A DNA stretch of 64,000 bases from Ruegeria atlantica (GTDB lineage Bacteria; Pseudomonadota; Alphaproteobacteria; Rhodobacterales; Rhodobacteraceae). Within the stretch, counting starts at the first letter, position 1, and the number at the start of each line of letters is the position of its first letter. A program made the position numbers and the translations under genes. Positions 27,188 to 37,862 of this stretch are shown here, piece by piece. A model generated the notes under the pieces. The model was not told the origin of the DNA and made no database searches. It saw nothing but the letters and a program-made list of their open reading frames with translations. Where the stretch lies: positions 270,390-334,389 of the forward strand of contig NZ_WQCG01000004.1 in assembly GCF_013032505.1 (NCBI RefSeq), given 5' to 3'.

Positions 27188-29095
27188 TTATGCTCCCTGA
27201 GGCTCGACCAGCATCCGGCCGCGCATTTCCATGTGCAGTGCGTGGCAGAACCACTGGCAATAGAACCAGTGCACGCCCGGACGGTCCGCAGTGAAAGTGA
27301 TCGACGCGGTTGCCATTGGCCCGATCTCGAAGGCGATGCCGTAGTTACCCAGGCAGAAGCCGTGGGTCACGTCGTCCACGTCATCCAGGTTGGTGACGTA
27401 GATTGTTACCTCGTCGCCCTGTTTGACGGTGAACTTCTCAAGGCTGAACGTCGGCGCCTGCGAGGTCATGTAGACCCGCACCTTGTTGCCGTCCCGGATC
27501 GGTTCTTCCGCGCCTTCTTCCAAATCGATGCCATCGGCTTCGGCCTGTTTGCGGGCGTCCTCCCAGGTGACATCGGCACGGTCCCAGACATTGACCGGGT
27601 TGACGATATCGGCGCGAACGATGATCGAGTCATGCGGCTCGGCAAAGGTCGGGCCGTCGTGAACCACCTTCATCTCGTTGGACGAGATGTCGATCAACTG
27701 CTCGTTCTCGGGCTTCAGCGGGCCTACGTTCAGGAACCGGTCTTTCGAGAACTTGTTCATCGAAATCAGCCACTTGCCATCGGCATCCTTGGTTTCGCCC
27801 ATGGAAGTCGAGTTGTGGCCCGGCTGATAGTGGACGTCGACCTTCGAGATGATCGGGTCCACATCTGCACCACCATAGGCTTCGATTGCCTTGTCGATGT
27901 TCCATTTCACGATCTGGCTGTCCAGGAACAGCGTGGTGAACGCGTTGCCCTGACCGTCATAGGCGGTGTGAAGCGGACCAAGACCCAGCTGCGGCTCACC
28001 CACAATGCACGACCGCGGATCCGCATCGCTTTCGAACAGGGCGTCCAGTTTGGTCACGTCCATGATCGAAACGGTCGGCGACAGCTTACCGTTGATGCAG
28101 ACGTGCTTGCCGTCAGGCGCGGTGTTGATGCCGTGCGGCGAGTTCGGAATCGGAATGTAACGGGTGTACTTCTTGTTCTGACCCTTACGGCCGTCCAGAA
28201 CCTTAACGCCTTTCAGCTCTTGATAGTCACCGGCTTCGATGCCTTTTTCGATTTCAGCAAGGTTAAAGACAACAACGTGGTCCAGCTCGTTCTCAGTCAT
28301 CTCGGCCAGGTTCATACCCATTTCCGAGTTGTATGAGGTCGAATAGGCGTACTTACCCTGATAGTCACAGTCGGTGTTGTCGAGGTTGCCCGACACGATC
28401 ACCTGCCATGCGACCTCCATCGTGTCACCGTCCAGCGCGGTGAAGATGTTCACGTATTGCGATGGATCGTCCAGCACTGTGCCGTCATTGACTAGCGGAG
28501 TTTCATCTTCGCCGTTGGCAAAGACATAGCCGGTGCGCGGGAATTTCTGCGGACGCAGCCCGTGGATCGCCTTGGCGTTCGGGATCTCGGTGATCTTGTC
28601 GCATTTCATCACGTCACAGCGCACACGGGCAACACGGGTGTTGGCCTTGTCGTTCATGAACAGATAGCGGCCATCATAGGTGCCATCGGTGAACGACATA
28701 TGCGGGTGATGCAGGTCGCCATTGTCATAGGTTTTCATGCCGCGCTTGGCGAGGAATTCCTTGGTTTCCGGCAGCAGACCGTCGGTCATGATCTTCAGCG
28801 ACTCGTTGGTCTGCCCCCAACCGGTGGCCGAGCAGCGGTTGAAAACCGGCACCCGCATCAGCTCACGCATGGACGGGAAGCCCAGGATGCGCAGCTCACC
28901 GGTCTGACCCGAGGACCAGAAGCCGTAATATTCGTCCAACTCGCCGGGCTGCAGATTGGCATTGGCCGCAGCGCTGGCCTGTTTCGCGGTCATCAGGGTC
29001 GAACCCAGACCGGTCCCGGCCAACACAGCGCCGGTTGCGGTGGCCCCCAGCATCCCACGGCGTGTGATGTTCAGTTTGTTTTCATTGTCCGACAT
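27188..29095 (-). CDS. nosZ: Nitrous oxide reductase NosZ (clade I, TAT-exported)
   Basis: The 635-residue periplasmic enzyme reduces N2O to N2 with a CuA electron-entry centre and a tetranuclear CuZ centre. A twin-arginine signal (NITRRGMLG, Arg12-Arg13) places it in the TAT-dependent clade I. The seven-bladed propeller carries CuZ histidines in segments such as DLHHPHMSF and ADPRS-flanking loops. The C-terminal cupredoxin domain has the complete CuA motif C613-x3-C617-x3-H621-x2-M624. Length is normal. It lies 16 bases after nosR, with the ribosome site GGAGGAACG. Confidence 0.98.
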   Translation of the reverse strand: MSDNENKLNITRRGMLGATATGAVLAGTGLGSTLMTAKQASAAANANLQPGELDEYYGFWSSGQTGELRILGFPSMRELMRVPVFNRCSATGWGQTNESLKIMTDGLLPETKEFLAKRGMKTYDNGDLHHPHMSFTDGTYDGRYLFMNDKANTRVARVRCDVMKCDKITEIPNAKAIHGLRPQKFPRTGYVFANGEDETPLVNDGTVLDDPSQYVNIFTALDGDTMEVAWQVIVSGNLDNTDCDYQGKYAYSTSYNSEMGMNLAEMTENELDHVVVFNLAEIEKGIEAGDYQELKGVKVLDGRKGQNKKYTRYIPIPNSPHGINTAPDGKHVCINGKLSPTVSIMDVTKLDALFESDADPRSCIVGEPQLGLGPLHTAYDGQGNAFTTLFLDSQIVKWNIDKAIEAYGGADVDPIISKVDVHYQPGHNSTSMGETKDADGKWLISMNKFSKDRFLNVGPLKPENEQLIDISSNEMKVVHDGPTFAEPHDSIIVRADIVNPVNVWDRADVTWEDARKQAEADGIDLEEGAEEPIRDGNKVRVYMTSQAPTFSLEKFTVKQGDEVTIYVTNLDDVDDVTHGFCLGNYGIAFEIGPMATASITFTADRPGVHWFYCQWFCHALHMEMRGRMLVEPQGA

Positions 29096-29111
29096 GATCG
29101 TTCCTCCTTTT

Positions 29112-31289
29112 TTAGGAAACGGATTGCGGTTTGGCGTTCGGATGGTTCGCCGGTGGTTGTCCGAGTGGGGTCTTCATCTGGACCGACCCTGTCTTGGCCC
29201 GCCGTTTCAGCTGGCGGATAACGACGGGACATTTGTCCTCGGACTGGTAGAGCACCTGACAATGCAGGCAGGTGACGCACTCGTTCGGGTTGATCTCACC
29301 GGTGGGGTGGATTGCCTGAACGGGGCATTCGTTGGCGCAGGTCTGACAGGGGGTGCCGCAATCCTTGTAGCGGCGCAGCCAGTCGAACATGCGGATACGG
29401 GCGGGGATCGCCAGCGCTCCGCCCAGCGGGCAGAGGTAGCGGCAGTAGAACCGTTCGATGAACAGCCCGATCCCCAGCAGGGTCAGCGCAAAGACCACAA
29501 ACGGCCAGTCGCGCATGAATTTCAGAATGATCGCGGTCTTGAACGGCTCGACCTCGGCATATTTCTCGGCTAATGGGATCGAGACAAAACTGAGACCGAA
29601 GAGACCCAAGAAGATCATATACTTTGCGGGCCATAGGCGTTCGTTCAGACCCCAGGGAAGGGTCCACTGCGGCACCTTCAGCGCGCGGGCGATCTTGTTA
29701 GTCAGTTCTTGCAATGCGCCGAATGGGCAAAGCCAGCCGCAATAGGCTCCGCGTCCCCAGAAGAGCAGGGCGGCGGCGACGGCGAACCATTGGATAAAGA
29801 CCAGCGGGTCGAGCAAGAAAGCGTCCCAGCTGAACCCGGAGCGCAGGCTGCCTGCCAGCGCCATCAGGTTCACGACGCTCAGCTGTGCGTTGGCATACCA
29901 ACCGATGAAGAACAGCGTCATGGTCAGATAGCCGATGCGGAACCAGTAGAAGACCCGCGCGTTCATCGTGGCGTGGAACTGGAAGAAGAAAGTCGCAGTC
30001 AACACCAATAGCATGAAGCCCAGACCGACGATTTCTACCGTGCGATCTTTCCAGATACGCTTCCAAAGGGCGGCCTTGGCGGCGGCCTCGCCGGTGGCGT
30101 CGTCGACAACTGCCGGGGCGGTCGCAGGCAGCAAGTACTGTTCGGGCAGTTTGTAGCCCAGATCGAAGGTCAGGAATGTCTTTTCCACCGCGCCCACGGC
30201 TCGTTGCACCAGCAATTGCAGGCGGAATGGCTCGGCGGGGTTAAACTCCGCCTCGGCAGGGATTTTAAAGATATCCAGTTCGGTGAAGCTGGGCGCATCA
30301 GCGGCCGCAACCTTGCCAAGGCGCTCTTGCTGCTTGTCAAAGAACCGTACCGAATTGTCGCCCTGAATCAGCTGAATACGGTCGAAAATCCCGCCGCGTA
30401 CATAGCCCGAGCCCTTGAAGCTGTAGGCGCCGCGACCCAGCACCAGAATGGCCTGTTCGCCTTCGTCCAGCCACCCGGTCAGGTTCTGATACTCGGCCTC
30501 GCCCAACAGGGACTTGCCGATCGAGGGGACCGAGACCAGTGCCACATGCATGTCAATGAACGTGTCATCCGGTTCACCCGGTTCCGGGCGTTTGATGGCA
30601 CGTTGATCGCCAGTGGCCTCAAAGGCCTCGTTGACCTGGCCAACATCCAGCGTCAGACGCCGGATTGAGCCGTCGCCGGACAGGGTGGTCCAGTCATAGG
30701 TGGCGTCTTGCGCCATATCGACTTCGCGTTTCGGGCCATCGGCCTGCAGCGGAGACAGGCCGCCCAGACCCAGCGCGCGGGCCACTTTGATACCGCCGCG
30801 CACAAGGCTGTCGTCGATCACCATGATCGTGACCGTCGCGCCCGAGATGATATCCAAGTCATGCCCTTCGCCACCGGTCTCGGCTTCGACCTTCAGGTCC
30901 AGCCCGGTATAGCTTTCGGTCAGTTCGACCATGCGCGAATTGGGGATGCCGATCAGCACAATGGGTTCTGAATGTTTGACCAGCTGCACACCGGTCAAAA
31001 CGGCATCTTCGTCGATTGCGGCAACCACGTGGATAGGCTTGCCCGAATAACCGGTGGTGCCCACGAAATCAGATGTCAGAAAGGCCCAAGCAACGATTTC
31101 GCCACCTTTCAGAACCGGGGCCACGGGCACGTCGTCGCGCACCGGGCCAAGGGCATCGGCACCGGGGGCCAGTTCGGCAGGCTCGATCTCGGGAAGGAAG
31201 CTGGCGAGGCTGTCGGCACGGGCGTTGATCGCCACCAAGCAGAACAGGGCAAGGGCCAGCAGGAAATGGATTGCGCGACTTACGACCAC
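29112..31289 (-). CDS. nosR: NosR, membrane flavo-iron-sulfur electron donor/regulator for NosZ
   Basis: A 725-residue membrane protein. After a signal/anchor segment comes a periplasmic FMN-binding domain with SGATVT, the threonine flavinylated by NosX. About six membrane helices follow, with two CxxxCP motifs on the cytoplasmic side (CGWLCPFG and CRYLCPLG), and a C-terminal ferredoxin part with two cysteine clusters ([13 protein letters not shown] and CVTCLHC...CP). It is needed for nos expression and electron supply. The start is GTG at 31289 with GGAGG 6 bases ahead; it overlaps the end of the upstream gene by 10 bases. Confidence 0.95.
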   Translation of the reverse strand: MVVSRAIHFLLALALFCLVAINARADSLASFLPEIEPAELAPGADALGPVRDDVPVAPVLKGGEIVAWAFLTSDFVGTTGYSGKPIHVVAAIDEDAVLTGVQLVKHSEPIVLIGIPNSRMVELTESYTGLDLKVEAETGGEGHDLDIISGATVTIMVIDDSLVRGGIKVARALGLGGLSPLQADGPKREVDMAQDATYDWTTLSGDGSIRRLTLDVGQVNEAFEATGDQRAIKRPEPGEPDDTFIDMHVALVSVPSIGKSLLGEAEYQNLTGWLDEGEQAILVLGRGAYSFKGSGYVRGGIFDRIQLIQGDNSVRFFDKQQERLGKVAAADAPSFTELDIFKIPAEAEFNPAEPFRLQLLVQRAVGAVEKTFLTFDLGYKLPEQYLLPATAPAVVDDATGEAAAKAALWKRIWKDRTVEIVGLGFMLLVLTATFFFQFHATMNARVFYWFRIGYLTMTLFFIGWYANAQLSVVNLMALAGSLRSGFSWDAFLLDPLVFIQWFAVAAALLFWGRGAYCGWLCPFGALQELTNKIARALKVPQWTLPWGLNERLWPAKYMIFLGLFGLSFVSIPLAEKYAEVEPFKTAIILKFMRDWPFVVFALTLLGIGLFIERFYCRYLCPLGGALAIPARIRMFDWLRRYKDCGTPCQTCANECPVQAIHPTGEINPNECVTCLHCQVLYQSEDKCPVVIRQLKRRAKTGSVQMKTPLGQPPANHPNAKPQSVS

Positions 31290-31744
31290 AGCGCACCTCC
31301 GGATACTAGGATTGACGCTATGCGCGCGCGCTGGGCGCGTTCGATGTGTTTCTTGGGTGCAGCCGGGGGGCCACGGGTTTCAGGCCACAATCGTTTCAAG
31401 CTGCAGACCTCAACCAGATCGCGGGGCGAAGGGTGTTCGGTGTGAATAACGCTTTCCCGTGCCAGGACAGGCAAGTTCGGCACCGGGGCCGCCGAGGTGA
31501 CTGCACACAGGGCGCAATCGGCGCATTTGGGGCAGGGCGCGGTTGGGTCCAGGTCTTCCTCCTCAAGGTCTATCTGGACCCAGACCGCGCCTGCCTCCGA
31601 GCAGATCTCCACCCACATGCTTTGGCCGGGACTCGCCAGCGCCGGGCCGATCGTTTGCAACAACAGCAGGAGGATACCCACCAACGCACACGTCGCACGC
31701 AACGCGCGAACAGGGAGGCTGTGCAAAGGGCTAAGGGCGGGCAT
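31280..31744 (-). CDS. nosC: NosC-like small exported protein with four-cysteine motif
   Basis: A 154-residue protein with a signal peptide or single anchor (residues about 13-37) followed by CPKCADCALC (Cys71, 74, 77, 80). Position first in the operon, before nosR, matches nosC of Paracoccus denitrificans nosCRZDFYLX, whose product is of unknown function and also cysteine-rich; the symbol rests mainly on position. Copper or redox handling is a guess. It may also be counted as a DUF2946-like protein. The DNR-type box lies 58 bases before its ATG. Confidence 0.65.
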   Translation of the reverse strand: MPALSPLHSLPVRALRATCALVGILLLLLQTIGPALASPGQSMWVEICSEAGAVWVQIDLEEEDLDPTAPCPKCADCALCAVTSAAPVPNLPVLARESVIHTEHPSPRDLVEVCSLKRLWPETRGPPAAPKKHIERAQRARIASILVSGGALWS

Positions 31745-31801
31745 GGAGAATCCAACTCGGAAATCGTTCCTAAGGTGTAGGGGATTCTCTCATGCCGATA
31801 C

Positions 31802-31815
31802 TTGACTTCGGTTAG
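31802..31815. promoter_or_regulatory. DNR/NnrR-type operator of the nos operon
   Basis: TTGACTTCGGTTAG fits the FNR/DNR/NnrR dyad TTGAC-N4-GTYAA with one mismatch at the last base. If centred at -41.5, RNA would begin near 31767, leaving a 23-base leader to nosC. Confidence 0.75.
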
Positions 31816-31833
31816 GCCGCAGGAAATTTGGGA

Positions 31834-32097
31834 CTAATCGTCCGCTTCATCCATCAAACCACGCAACCAACGCCCGGCCAGCCATGAGGTTGGTACACCC
31901 AGTGGAATTGACCAGATGATCGCGGTCACCGGGGCAACCATACCAAACCCGGCGCTGTTGGCGATCAGGCCGGCCAGAAACAGGTTGATGGCCACGGTCA
32001 GGGCCGTGGCTGGATACAGCAATATCGCCAGCTTCCAGACCGGCCATTTGCCTTCAGTGGCTGGTGCCTTCCGAGAAGGTGATTTTGTTCCAGACAT
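31834..32097 (-). CDS. Small two-helix membrane protein after nirN
   Basis: An 87-residue protein I do not recognise. Residues 1-18 are basic and polar, then two membrane helices (about 21-47 and 50-74) and an acidic tail (LMDEADD). The ATG at 32097 lies 44 bases inside nirN; a longer frame to 32160 lacks a ribosome site. As last gene of the nir operon it may aid insertion, assembly or electron transfer for the nitrite reductase, which is inference from place only. Confidence 0.65.
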   Translation of the reverse strand: MSGTKSPSRKAPATEGKWPVWKLAILLYPATALTVAINLFLAGLIANSAGFGMVAPVTAIIWSIPLGVPTSWLAGRWLRGLMDEADD

Positions 32098-33607
32098 TAT
32101 ATTTTCCCGAAGGTTTACGCATCGGCAGGCGGCGGACCTCTTCCAGCGTTTGCGAGTCATAAACGATCACCGCGCCATCATCTTCCCAGATGGACACCAA
32201 AGCGTGGCTGCCGTCCTTTGTGAACTCCACATGGGCCACGGTTTTACCCGGTGCAGGCCGCAGAGTCTTCACGATTTCAAGGCTTTGCTTGTCAATCACA
32301 TGCATCGCGTCCTTGTTGGGCCCAAAGAACACATCTGCCCAGACGTAAGGCGAATTCTCATGGCTGCGCATGAAGAAACCCGGCCCTTCGGTCTTGATCC
32401 GCTTGACGGTTTCCCAGGTTTGCATGTCGATCACGGACACGGTGCCGTCGGTCAGATGCGGCGTGGCCATCACGGTTGTGTCGCCATTTCGCCATGTGAT
32501 GCCAGACCCAAGATGCGGCATGCCAGGCAGGTCCAGATCGGCCACTTTCTGACCGATCACAAGATCGATGACCTGACCGCCTTTGCCGTTGCGAGATGCG
32601 CCCATGACGTATTCATAGCTTTGGTCAAAAAAGAAATCGTCCAGGTAGTCGGGTGTAGTGATCTTGCGCACTGGGAAGGGGTCGGGGTTCTTGAACTGCC
32701 CTTCGATACGGAAGTCATGACCGATACCAAATTGAGGAGGATTATTGCCGTAGAAGACCTCCCAAATTTCGGGCACGTCTTTTAGCGCCAGCACAAAGCT
32801 TTCGCGCGGTGGAGCCTGATAGACGGCCGAAACACGGCTGGGTTTGCCCTTCTTACTTTTGATGTCGATGACCTTGGCCACGGTTAGATCCTCGGTCGAC
32901 AGCAGGGTCAGGCTGTTGGGCAGGTAATTTGCCACGGCCACCCATTTGCCATCGCCCGACATGGCGATGTTGCGGCTGTTCAGGCCAGCGCGCACGCGGC
33001 CAACCTGTTTCAAGGCCCAAATGTCATACTTCTGGACCCAACCGTCTCGGGACATGATGAACACATATCGCCCGTCTGGGCTGAATTTTGGACCGCCATG
33101 AACGGCAAAGGGTGTCTCGAACCGGTCCAAAACCTCGAAAGTGTCACCGTCCAGCACGCTGACATGATGGTCCCCGGTCTCAACAGCCAGAGTGATGTTC
33201 ATCGGGTCGCTGTCCCAGATGGGTGCTTCAACTGCGACGTAATTCTCGTCCAGAATTCGGCTGCCCCTTATGTCGGCCTCACCCCACTCGGGATCGCTTT
33301 CCAGCGGTGATTTCAACCAACCCGCCAGTTCTTCGATCTGCAGCGCGTCCAGTTCGTGCGAGAAGGCAGGCATTTGTGTTGCGGTCCGCCCTTCGGCGAT
33401 AACTGCGGCAACGCGGGGGCCGCGCATCCGCTTGAGCGTTTCAGGGATAAGCGCCGGACCCACACCGCCTAAGCGGTTTTCGCCGTGGCAGGACGCACAA
33501 AATTCAGCGTAATCCGAGGGAGCGTCAGCCCACGCGGTTCCGATCAACAACAGCGAGCAGAGAGTGCCGAGTTTGAGTGTCTTAGAAGAACTGATGCGCC
33601 GGATCAT
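32054..33607 (-). CDS. nirN: NirN, c-type cytochrome / dihydro-heme d1 dehydrogenase
   Basis: A 517-residue periplasmic paralogue of NirS that performs the last step of heme d1 synthesis, introducing the acrylate double bond, and hands d1 to NirS. A signal peptide precedes a heme c site CASCH (residues 37-41), and the rest is the eight-bladed d1 propeller ([44 protein letters not shown]). The ATG at 33607 overlaps nirJ by 26 bases; a 16-residue longer start is less likely because the signal peptide follows this ATG. Confidence 0.92.
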   Translation of the reverse strand: MIRRISSSKTLKLGTLCSLLLIGTAWADAPSDYAEFCASCHGENRLGGVGPALIPETLKRMRGPRVAAVIAEGRTATQMPAFSHELDALQIEELAGWLKSPLESDPEWGEADIRGSRILDENYVAVEAPIWDSDPMNITLAVETGDHHVSVLDGDTFEVLDRFETPFAVHGGPKFSPDGRYVFIMSRDGWVQKYDIWALKQVGRVRAGLNSRNIAMSGDGKWVAVANYLPNSLTLLSTEDLTVAKVIDIKSKKGKPSRVSAVYQAPPRESFVLALKDVPEIWEVFYGNNPPQFGIGHDFRIEGQFKNPDPFPVRKITTPDYLDDFFFDQSYEYVMGASRNGKGGQVIDLVIGQKVADLDLPGMPHLGSGITWRNGDTTVMATPHLTDGTVSVIDMQTWETVKRIKTEGPGFFMRSHENSPYVWADVFFGPNKDAMHVIDKQSLEIVKTLRPAPGKTVAHVEFTKDGSHALVSIWEDDGAVIVYDSQTLEEVRRLPMRKPSGKYNVWNKITFSEGTSH

Positions 33608-34796
33608 GGCGTTTCCCCCGGAACGGCGTGACCTGCAGGCGATCGCCCGCCTCATCCACGCCGATTTCTTGGTTTGACAGATAGCATGCTGGATCTTCCG
33701 CCCACGGGTCGCCGGTCACCTGCAAAGCCCGGATACGGGTGTTGCCACCACAGACATCCTTGAGCTGACAGGCGCCGCAGCGCCCTTTCAGGGGGCGGGG
33801 ACGTGTGCGCAGCATGGCCAGCATTTGATCATCGCTGGTCCAAAGCTCCGAGAACGACCGGGTCTTCACGTTGCCGACCGTGTAGTCCGACCAGTAGGTG
33901 TCGGGGTGCACGCGGCCCAGATTGTCGATATTGGCCACGCCGAGGCCGCTGGAGTTGCCACCCCAAGCTGCCAGATGTTCGCGTACATGATCAGCTTTTT
34001 GGGCATCAAAATGTTTGCGGACCCAGTTCAAGAAATACCCCGCATCCGCGTCGTTGTTGCCGGTTACGATGTCCAGCGTGCGCCCGCCCGAGGCAGCCTC
34101 CCACGCGCGGTCCAGCAGCAGATCCAGCCCGTTCCGAGTGCGAAGATGTTCAGCATCTTCGCCTCGATTCTTGTCGCCACGACCGGCATAGACCAGATGG
34201 GACAGGTAGAACTTGTCGACACCTTCGTCATCGCACAAATGCAGCAGGTCGGGCAGGTGGTGTTGAGTGCCCTCGGTCAGGCAAAATCGAAGACCCACTT
34301 TGATGCCGCGCTTTTTACATTCGCGGACACCGCGCAGGGCGTCGGCAAAAGCGCCTTCGACTCCACGAAACCAGTCATTGGTGGCGCCAATCCCGTCCAG
34401 CGAGATGCCGACATAATTGAACCCCACATCGGCGATCATGTCGGCGGTTTCGTCGTAGATCCGCGTGCCGTTGGTCGACAGCGCAAGCATCGGCACCAAG
34501 TCGCGGGCGCGTTTGGCAATTTCAAAGAAATCAAACCGGTCCAGCGGCTCCCCACCCGAGAGGATCAGGGCAGGAACGCGAAATTGGCCCAGATCCTCAA
34601 GGGTTACCATGGCTTGCTCATGGCTGAGCTCACCGGGGAACGCCACATCCGCCGAAACGGTGTAGCAATGGCGGCATTTCAGGTTACAGCGCCGCGTCAG
34701 GTTCCAGATTACCACTGGTTTCACCGGTCCGGGGCGGCGTTTGCGCACCGGGGTCGGTTTGACCAGTTGGTGCATGTATTCGGTCAGGCGGAACAT
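33582..34796 (-). CDS. nirJ: NirJ, radical SAM heme d1 biosynthesis protein
   Basis: A 404-residue radical SAM/SPASM enzyme. The cluster motif is CNLKCRHC in [16 protein letters not shown], followed by LSGGEPLDR for SAM binding. C-terminal cysteines [12 protein letters not shown] and DPACYLS are the SPASM-type auxiliary cluster. NirJ converts didecarboxysiroheme toward pre-heme d1 by removing two propionates and forming the keto groups. Start is 3 bases after the nirH stop. Confidence 0.95.
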   Translation of the reverse strand: MFRLTEYMHQLVKPTPVRKRRPGPVKPVVIWNLTRRCNLKCRHCYTVSADVAFPGELSHEQAMVTLEDLGQFRVPALILSGGEPLDRFDFFEIAKRARDLVPMLALSTNGTRIYDETADMIADVGFNYVGISLDGIGATNDWFRGVEGAFADALRGVRECKKRGIKVGLRFCLTEGTQHHLPDLLHLCDDEGVDKFYLSHLVYAGRGDKNRGEDAEHLRTRNGLDLLLDRAWEAASGGRTLDIVTGNNDADAGYFLNWVRKHFDAQKADHVREHLAAWGGNSSGLGVANIDNLGRVHPDTYWSDYTVGNVKTRSFSELWTSDDQMLAMLRTRPRPLKGRCGACQLKDVCGGNTRIRALQVTGDPWAEDPACYLSNQEIGVDEAGDRLQVTPFRGKRHDPAHQFF

Positions 34797-34799
34797 GTC

Positions 34800-35282
34800 T
34801 CAGCCTTTCGCTTTCAGGCGCAGCCCGGTCTTTTTCAGAATGCGCGTAGAATAGAGGATGTCTTTGGCCCGGCAGGCATCACCTAGGATTGCAGAGATTT
34901 CAGCGCGCTTTCTCTCGACCTCGTTCCGGTCGGCGCCGTGAACCATAGCGAACAGATTGTAAGGCCAATCGGGAAGAGCGCGAGGGCGTTCATAGCAGTG
35001 GGTGACGAAGGGCAGCGCACCGATATGCGTGCCCAGTTCAGTGATGTGGTCGTCATCCACATCCCAAACGGTCATCCCGTTTGAAGTCATGCCCAGCTTG
35101 TAGTGGTTGGGGGCGGCGGCGATGCGGCGGATTACGCCGCGCGACTTCAGTTCGGCCAGTTGGAAAAGCAGCGCACCCTCGTCCATCCCAAGTGCCTCGG
35201 CCACCTGCGCATACGGCGCAGGTACAAGGGGCAACCCGCCCTGAAGTGCCTCGATAATCTGTCGATCTCTTGCGTCGATCAT
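34800..35282 (-). CDS. nirH: NirH, siroheme decarboxylase subunit (L/H type)
   Basis: A 160-residue Lrp/AsnC-like protein. The N-terminal HTH region (RDRQIIEALQGGLPLVPAPY) and the ferredoxin-like domain with the THCYERPRALPDWPYNLF motif place it in the NirL/NirH subgroup. With NirG it decarboxylates siroheme at C12 and C18. The ATG at 35282 overlaps the nirG stop (ATGA); the frame is open further upstream but that stretch lies in nirG. Confidence 0.92.
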   Translation of the reverse strand: MIDARDRQIIEALQGGLPLVPAPYAQVAEALGMDEGALLFQLAELKSRGVIRRIAAAPNHYKLGMTSNGMTVWDVDDDHITELGTHIGALPFVTHCYERPRALPDWPYNLFAMVHGADRNEVERKRAEISAILGDACRAKDILYSTRILKKTGLRLKAKG

Positions 35283-35728
35283 GCTGCCACCCGAAAGCCG
35301 ATGAAAAATTCCTGCAATTTGGGGAAACAGAGAACGCGGGTCCCTGTTTCCCGTTCGATGGCATCGGCGGTGGCCTCGATCCCCTCGGGTGTTTCGGTGG
35401 CCAGCACGAACCACATATTCAGCCGGTGCGTACGTTCATAGTTATGCGCCACCTCGGCGTGCGCATTGACTTTGGTCAGGACAGTTTCGAAATTCTCGGG
35501 CGGTACCGCCATCGCACACAGGCAGAAAGCTCCACCCATTGCAGCAGCGTCAAAAAAAGGGCCAAAACGGGTAATCACGCGGTCTTCTTTCATACAGGAC
35601 ATACGGTTCAGCAATTCGCTTTCGGGAATGCCCAGTTCCTCTGCTACCGCCGAATAAGGGTTTGATACCAAGGGAAGGTCGTCCTGCATCCGGTTCAGGA
35701 TTTTGCGGTCGGTTGCGTCAAGTGTCAT
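35279..35728 (-). CDS. nirG: NirG, siroheme decarboxylase subunit (D/G type)
   Basis: A 149-residue Lrp/AsnC-like siroheme decarboxylase subunit. HTH region ATDRKILNRMQDDLPLVSNPY, then ferredoxin-like domain with the active-site type motif AHNYERTHRLNMWFV. Expected to form a heterodimer with NirH. ATGA overlap at both ends of the gene shows tight translational coupling. Confidence 0.93.
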   Translation of the reverse strand: MTLDATDRKILNRMQDDLPLVSNPYSAVAEELGIPESELLNRMSCMKEDRVITRFGPFFDAAAMGGAFCLCAMAVPPENFETVLTKVNAHAEVAHNYERTHRLNMWFVLATETPEGIEATADAIERETGTRVLCFPKLQEFFIGFRVAA

Positions 35729-36714
35729 GCAGCGGCTTCCTTCGGTTGGATAAGCGCGCCGGTTTGTTTGAAACAGCGGGTCGAAAACAGAACCTTGTGC
35801 TGTGCTCCAAATAGTTCCGGCAGCGCGCGCGCAGTGGCCAACGCCTCAAGCGCTTCGTTGCGCGTACGGGCGTGAAACATGGAATAAAGGCTGTAGGGCC
35901 AAACCCCATCAACCGGGCGCCGCTCATAGCACAGGGTCACTCCGGGATGGGCTGCAAGGGCAGGTCCGGCGGCGTCGATCTGTACGGTCGGCATGTCCCA
36001 GACGACCATCGCGTTGGCCGACCATCCAAGCGCCCTGTGGCGCACAATCACGCCCAGCCGCGAGATGATGCCGGCACTGTGCAGAACTTCAACCCGCCCC
36101 ATTATTTTCGCCGCATCGCGGTTCAGTGATTGGGCCAGAGCGGCATAGGGTTCGGCGACCAGCGGTAGACCTGAGCTGAGGGCTTGCAGCAATGCCCGGT
36201 CGCCCTCCTGCAGGACCGAGCGGTCTACTTTGCGCGGGCCAGGCACGTTTCGTGTCTTGCCCGACATGCGAAACCCCAGATCTACGTTGAACGGACGCAC
36301 CAACCGAAGATCGAGTACTCGCAGCCCTGTGCGATGTGTGATGCGCGCCAGAGTGTTATCCACGTGTACGCGGTCTGGGCCAGTGGCCACGAACCAAAGA
36401 TTCCATTCGTCTTCGCGTTGGTAGTTATGGTTCACACCCGGCTCAGCGTCGATCAGGGCGGCAACTTCTTCCAGTCTTTCGGCCGGCGCAGCAACGGCGG
36501 CCAGCGTACTTGCCGAAACCGTCCCCGGGGCAATCGTCGCGCCGACCCGAGTTATTCGGCCACTTGAACGCATTCGGGTGAGGCGATCCAGCACTTCGGC
36601 TTCGTGCAGCCCCAATATGAATGCCAACGCCTGGAATGGGCGGTCGGCTACAGGAAAATCGCGCTGAAACTCATCCAGCAGGCGTCGGTCGATTGGGTCG
36701 GTGATATGTTCCAT
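35725..36714 (-). CDS. nirDL: NirDL, fused siroheme decarboxylase subunits
   Basis: A 329-residue protein made of two Lrp/AsnC-like siroheme decarboxylase units in one chain. Unit one (residues about 1-155) has NHNYQREDEWNLWFV, the D/G type. Unit two (about 165-329) has LCYERRPVDGVWPYSLYS, the L/H type. Separate NirD and NirL are common in other genera; the fusion is known in Paracoccus. A GTG at 36720 overlapping the nirF stop is an alternative start that adds two residues. Confidence 0.92.
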   Translation of the reverse strand: MEHITDPIDRRLLDEFQRDFPVADRPFQALAFILGLHEAEVLDRLTRMRSSGRITRVGATIAPGTVSASTLAAVAAPAERLEEVAALIDAEPGVNHNYQREDEWNLWFVATGPDRVHVDNTLARITHRTGLRVLDLRLVRPFNVDLGFRMSGKTRNVPGPRKVDRSVLQEGDRALLQALSSGLPLVAEPYAALAQSLNRDAAKIMGRVEVLHSAGIISRLGVIVRHRALGWSANAMVVWDMPTVQIDAAGPALAAHPGVTLCYERRPVDGVWPYSLYSMFHARTRNEALEALATARALPELFGAQHKVLFSTRCFKQTGALIQPKEAAA

Positions 36715-36716
36715 TG

Positions 36717-37862
36717 TCACAAGCCCGTTCTGTGCGCGCGGGCAGTGAAAAAGATACCTGACGGGCTGTCCGCTTCTATCTCACGCAGCTTTTCGAAGTT
36801 GTGCGTGTCGTAAACCATGACCTTGTTGGCATCGCGCACGCTGATCCAGACCTCGTGCCCACGCGGGGTGAACTCCATGTGCAGAACCGCCGGGCCCGGT
36901 TTGAATTCATGAATGATTTCTTTGCTGACGCTGTCGATCACCTGGATTGTGTCGTTCAGGGGATGGGCGAAATTTACCCAAACTTGCCGCCCATCGGGCC
37001 GGGCCATGGCAAAGACCGGCTGGCCATGGGTTTGGGTACGTCCGGTTTCAGTCAAAGTTTCTGCGTCGATCCACAGAACCTCATGGTGACCAACCGCAGG
37101 CAAAACAAACTCGCGCCCTGTCAGCGCCCAGCCTTCCAGATGAGGCATCTTGTAGACGGGCAATTCCTCTTGCCCACGGCCATAGTCGGGCAGCACGCGG
37201 ATTGGTTCAGGAATGTTGGCCCACAGATCCAGCGCTGTCAGACCATCCTCGCCGAACAAACCGGTGATATAAGTGCGGCCATTGGCGGTAATCAGCGCGT
37301 CATAGGGGTTCTTACCCATCTCTGGGATCTTGGTAATTTCGGGGGTGCCCGCTGAGAAGTCGGCGATCCAGGTCTCGCCCGTGTCCCACATGGTGAACAC
37401 GAACCGGCGGCCTGGTGCGTCGACCAGTCCAATGGTTTTGCTTTCGGTCGGAATATCCGCGACCATCTCCAGCGTTTCGGCATTGAAGACGCGAACACCG
37501 CCCGGTTCGTAATTTGAGACAGCCACCAGTTGACCGTCATCCGAGATAGCACCGCCGATGGCGTTGCCTGCCTGCACGACCCGGTTAACGATCTGGCGGG
37601 TGACGATATCGACCTTGGTCAGGCCACCATCCCGTCCGAACACATAAGCGAAACGTTCGTCAGGCGAATAGACCATTGAGGCGTGGGACAGATCACCTAA
37701 GCCTTCGATCCGGGCCAACGCCGCCCGGTCAGATTGATCCACCAGCAGAACCGAACCATTGGCACGTTCGATTACCAGACCCAAATCGCCTGTAGCGGTA
37801 GGCTCGGCCTGCGCCGCTGTCATCATTAGGGTGGCTGCAAGGCTAAAGATGAGGTGTTTCAT
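36717..37862 (-). CDS. nirF: NirF, periplasmic heme d1 biosynthesis propeller protein
   Basis: A 381-residue d1-type beta-propeller with a Sec signal peptide (MKHLIFSLAATLMMTAAQA), so exported. Repeats such as SMVYSPDERFAYVFGRDG, GGAISDDGQLVAVSNYEPGG and IQVIDSVSKEIIHEF match NirF. It acts on a late intermediate before NirN. No lipobox was seen, unlike some NirF. The ATG overlaps the nirC stop (ATGA), which excludes the longer upstream reading. Confidence 0.93.
   Translation of the reverse strand: MKHLIFSLAATLMMTAAQAEPTATGDLGLVIERANGSVLLVDQSDRAALARIEGLGDLSHASMVYSPDERFAYVFGRDGGLTKVDIVTRQIVNRVVQAGNAIGGAISDDGQLVAVSNYEPGGVRVFNAETLEMVADIPTESKTIGLVDAPGRRFVFTMWDTGETWIADFSAGTPEITKIPEMGKNPYDALITANGRTYITGLFGEDGLTALDLWANIPEPIRVLPDYGRGQEELPVYKMPHLEGWALTGREFVLPAVGHHEVLWIDAETLTETGRTQTHGQPVFAMARPDGRQVWVNFAHPLNDTIQVIDSVSKEIIHEFKPGPAVLHMEFTPRGHEVWISVRDANKVMVYDTHNFEKLREIEADSPSGIFFTARAHRTGL

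Noticed and set aside
26969..28336. A 455-codon open frame on the + strand opposite nosZ and nosD
   Set aside because: It lies wholly antisense to two well-supported genes, has a His/Val/Asp-rich composition typical of reversed GC-rich coding, and no ribosome site.
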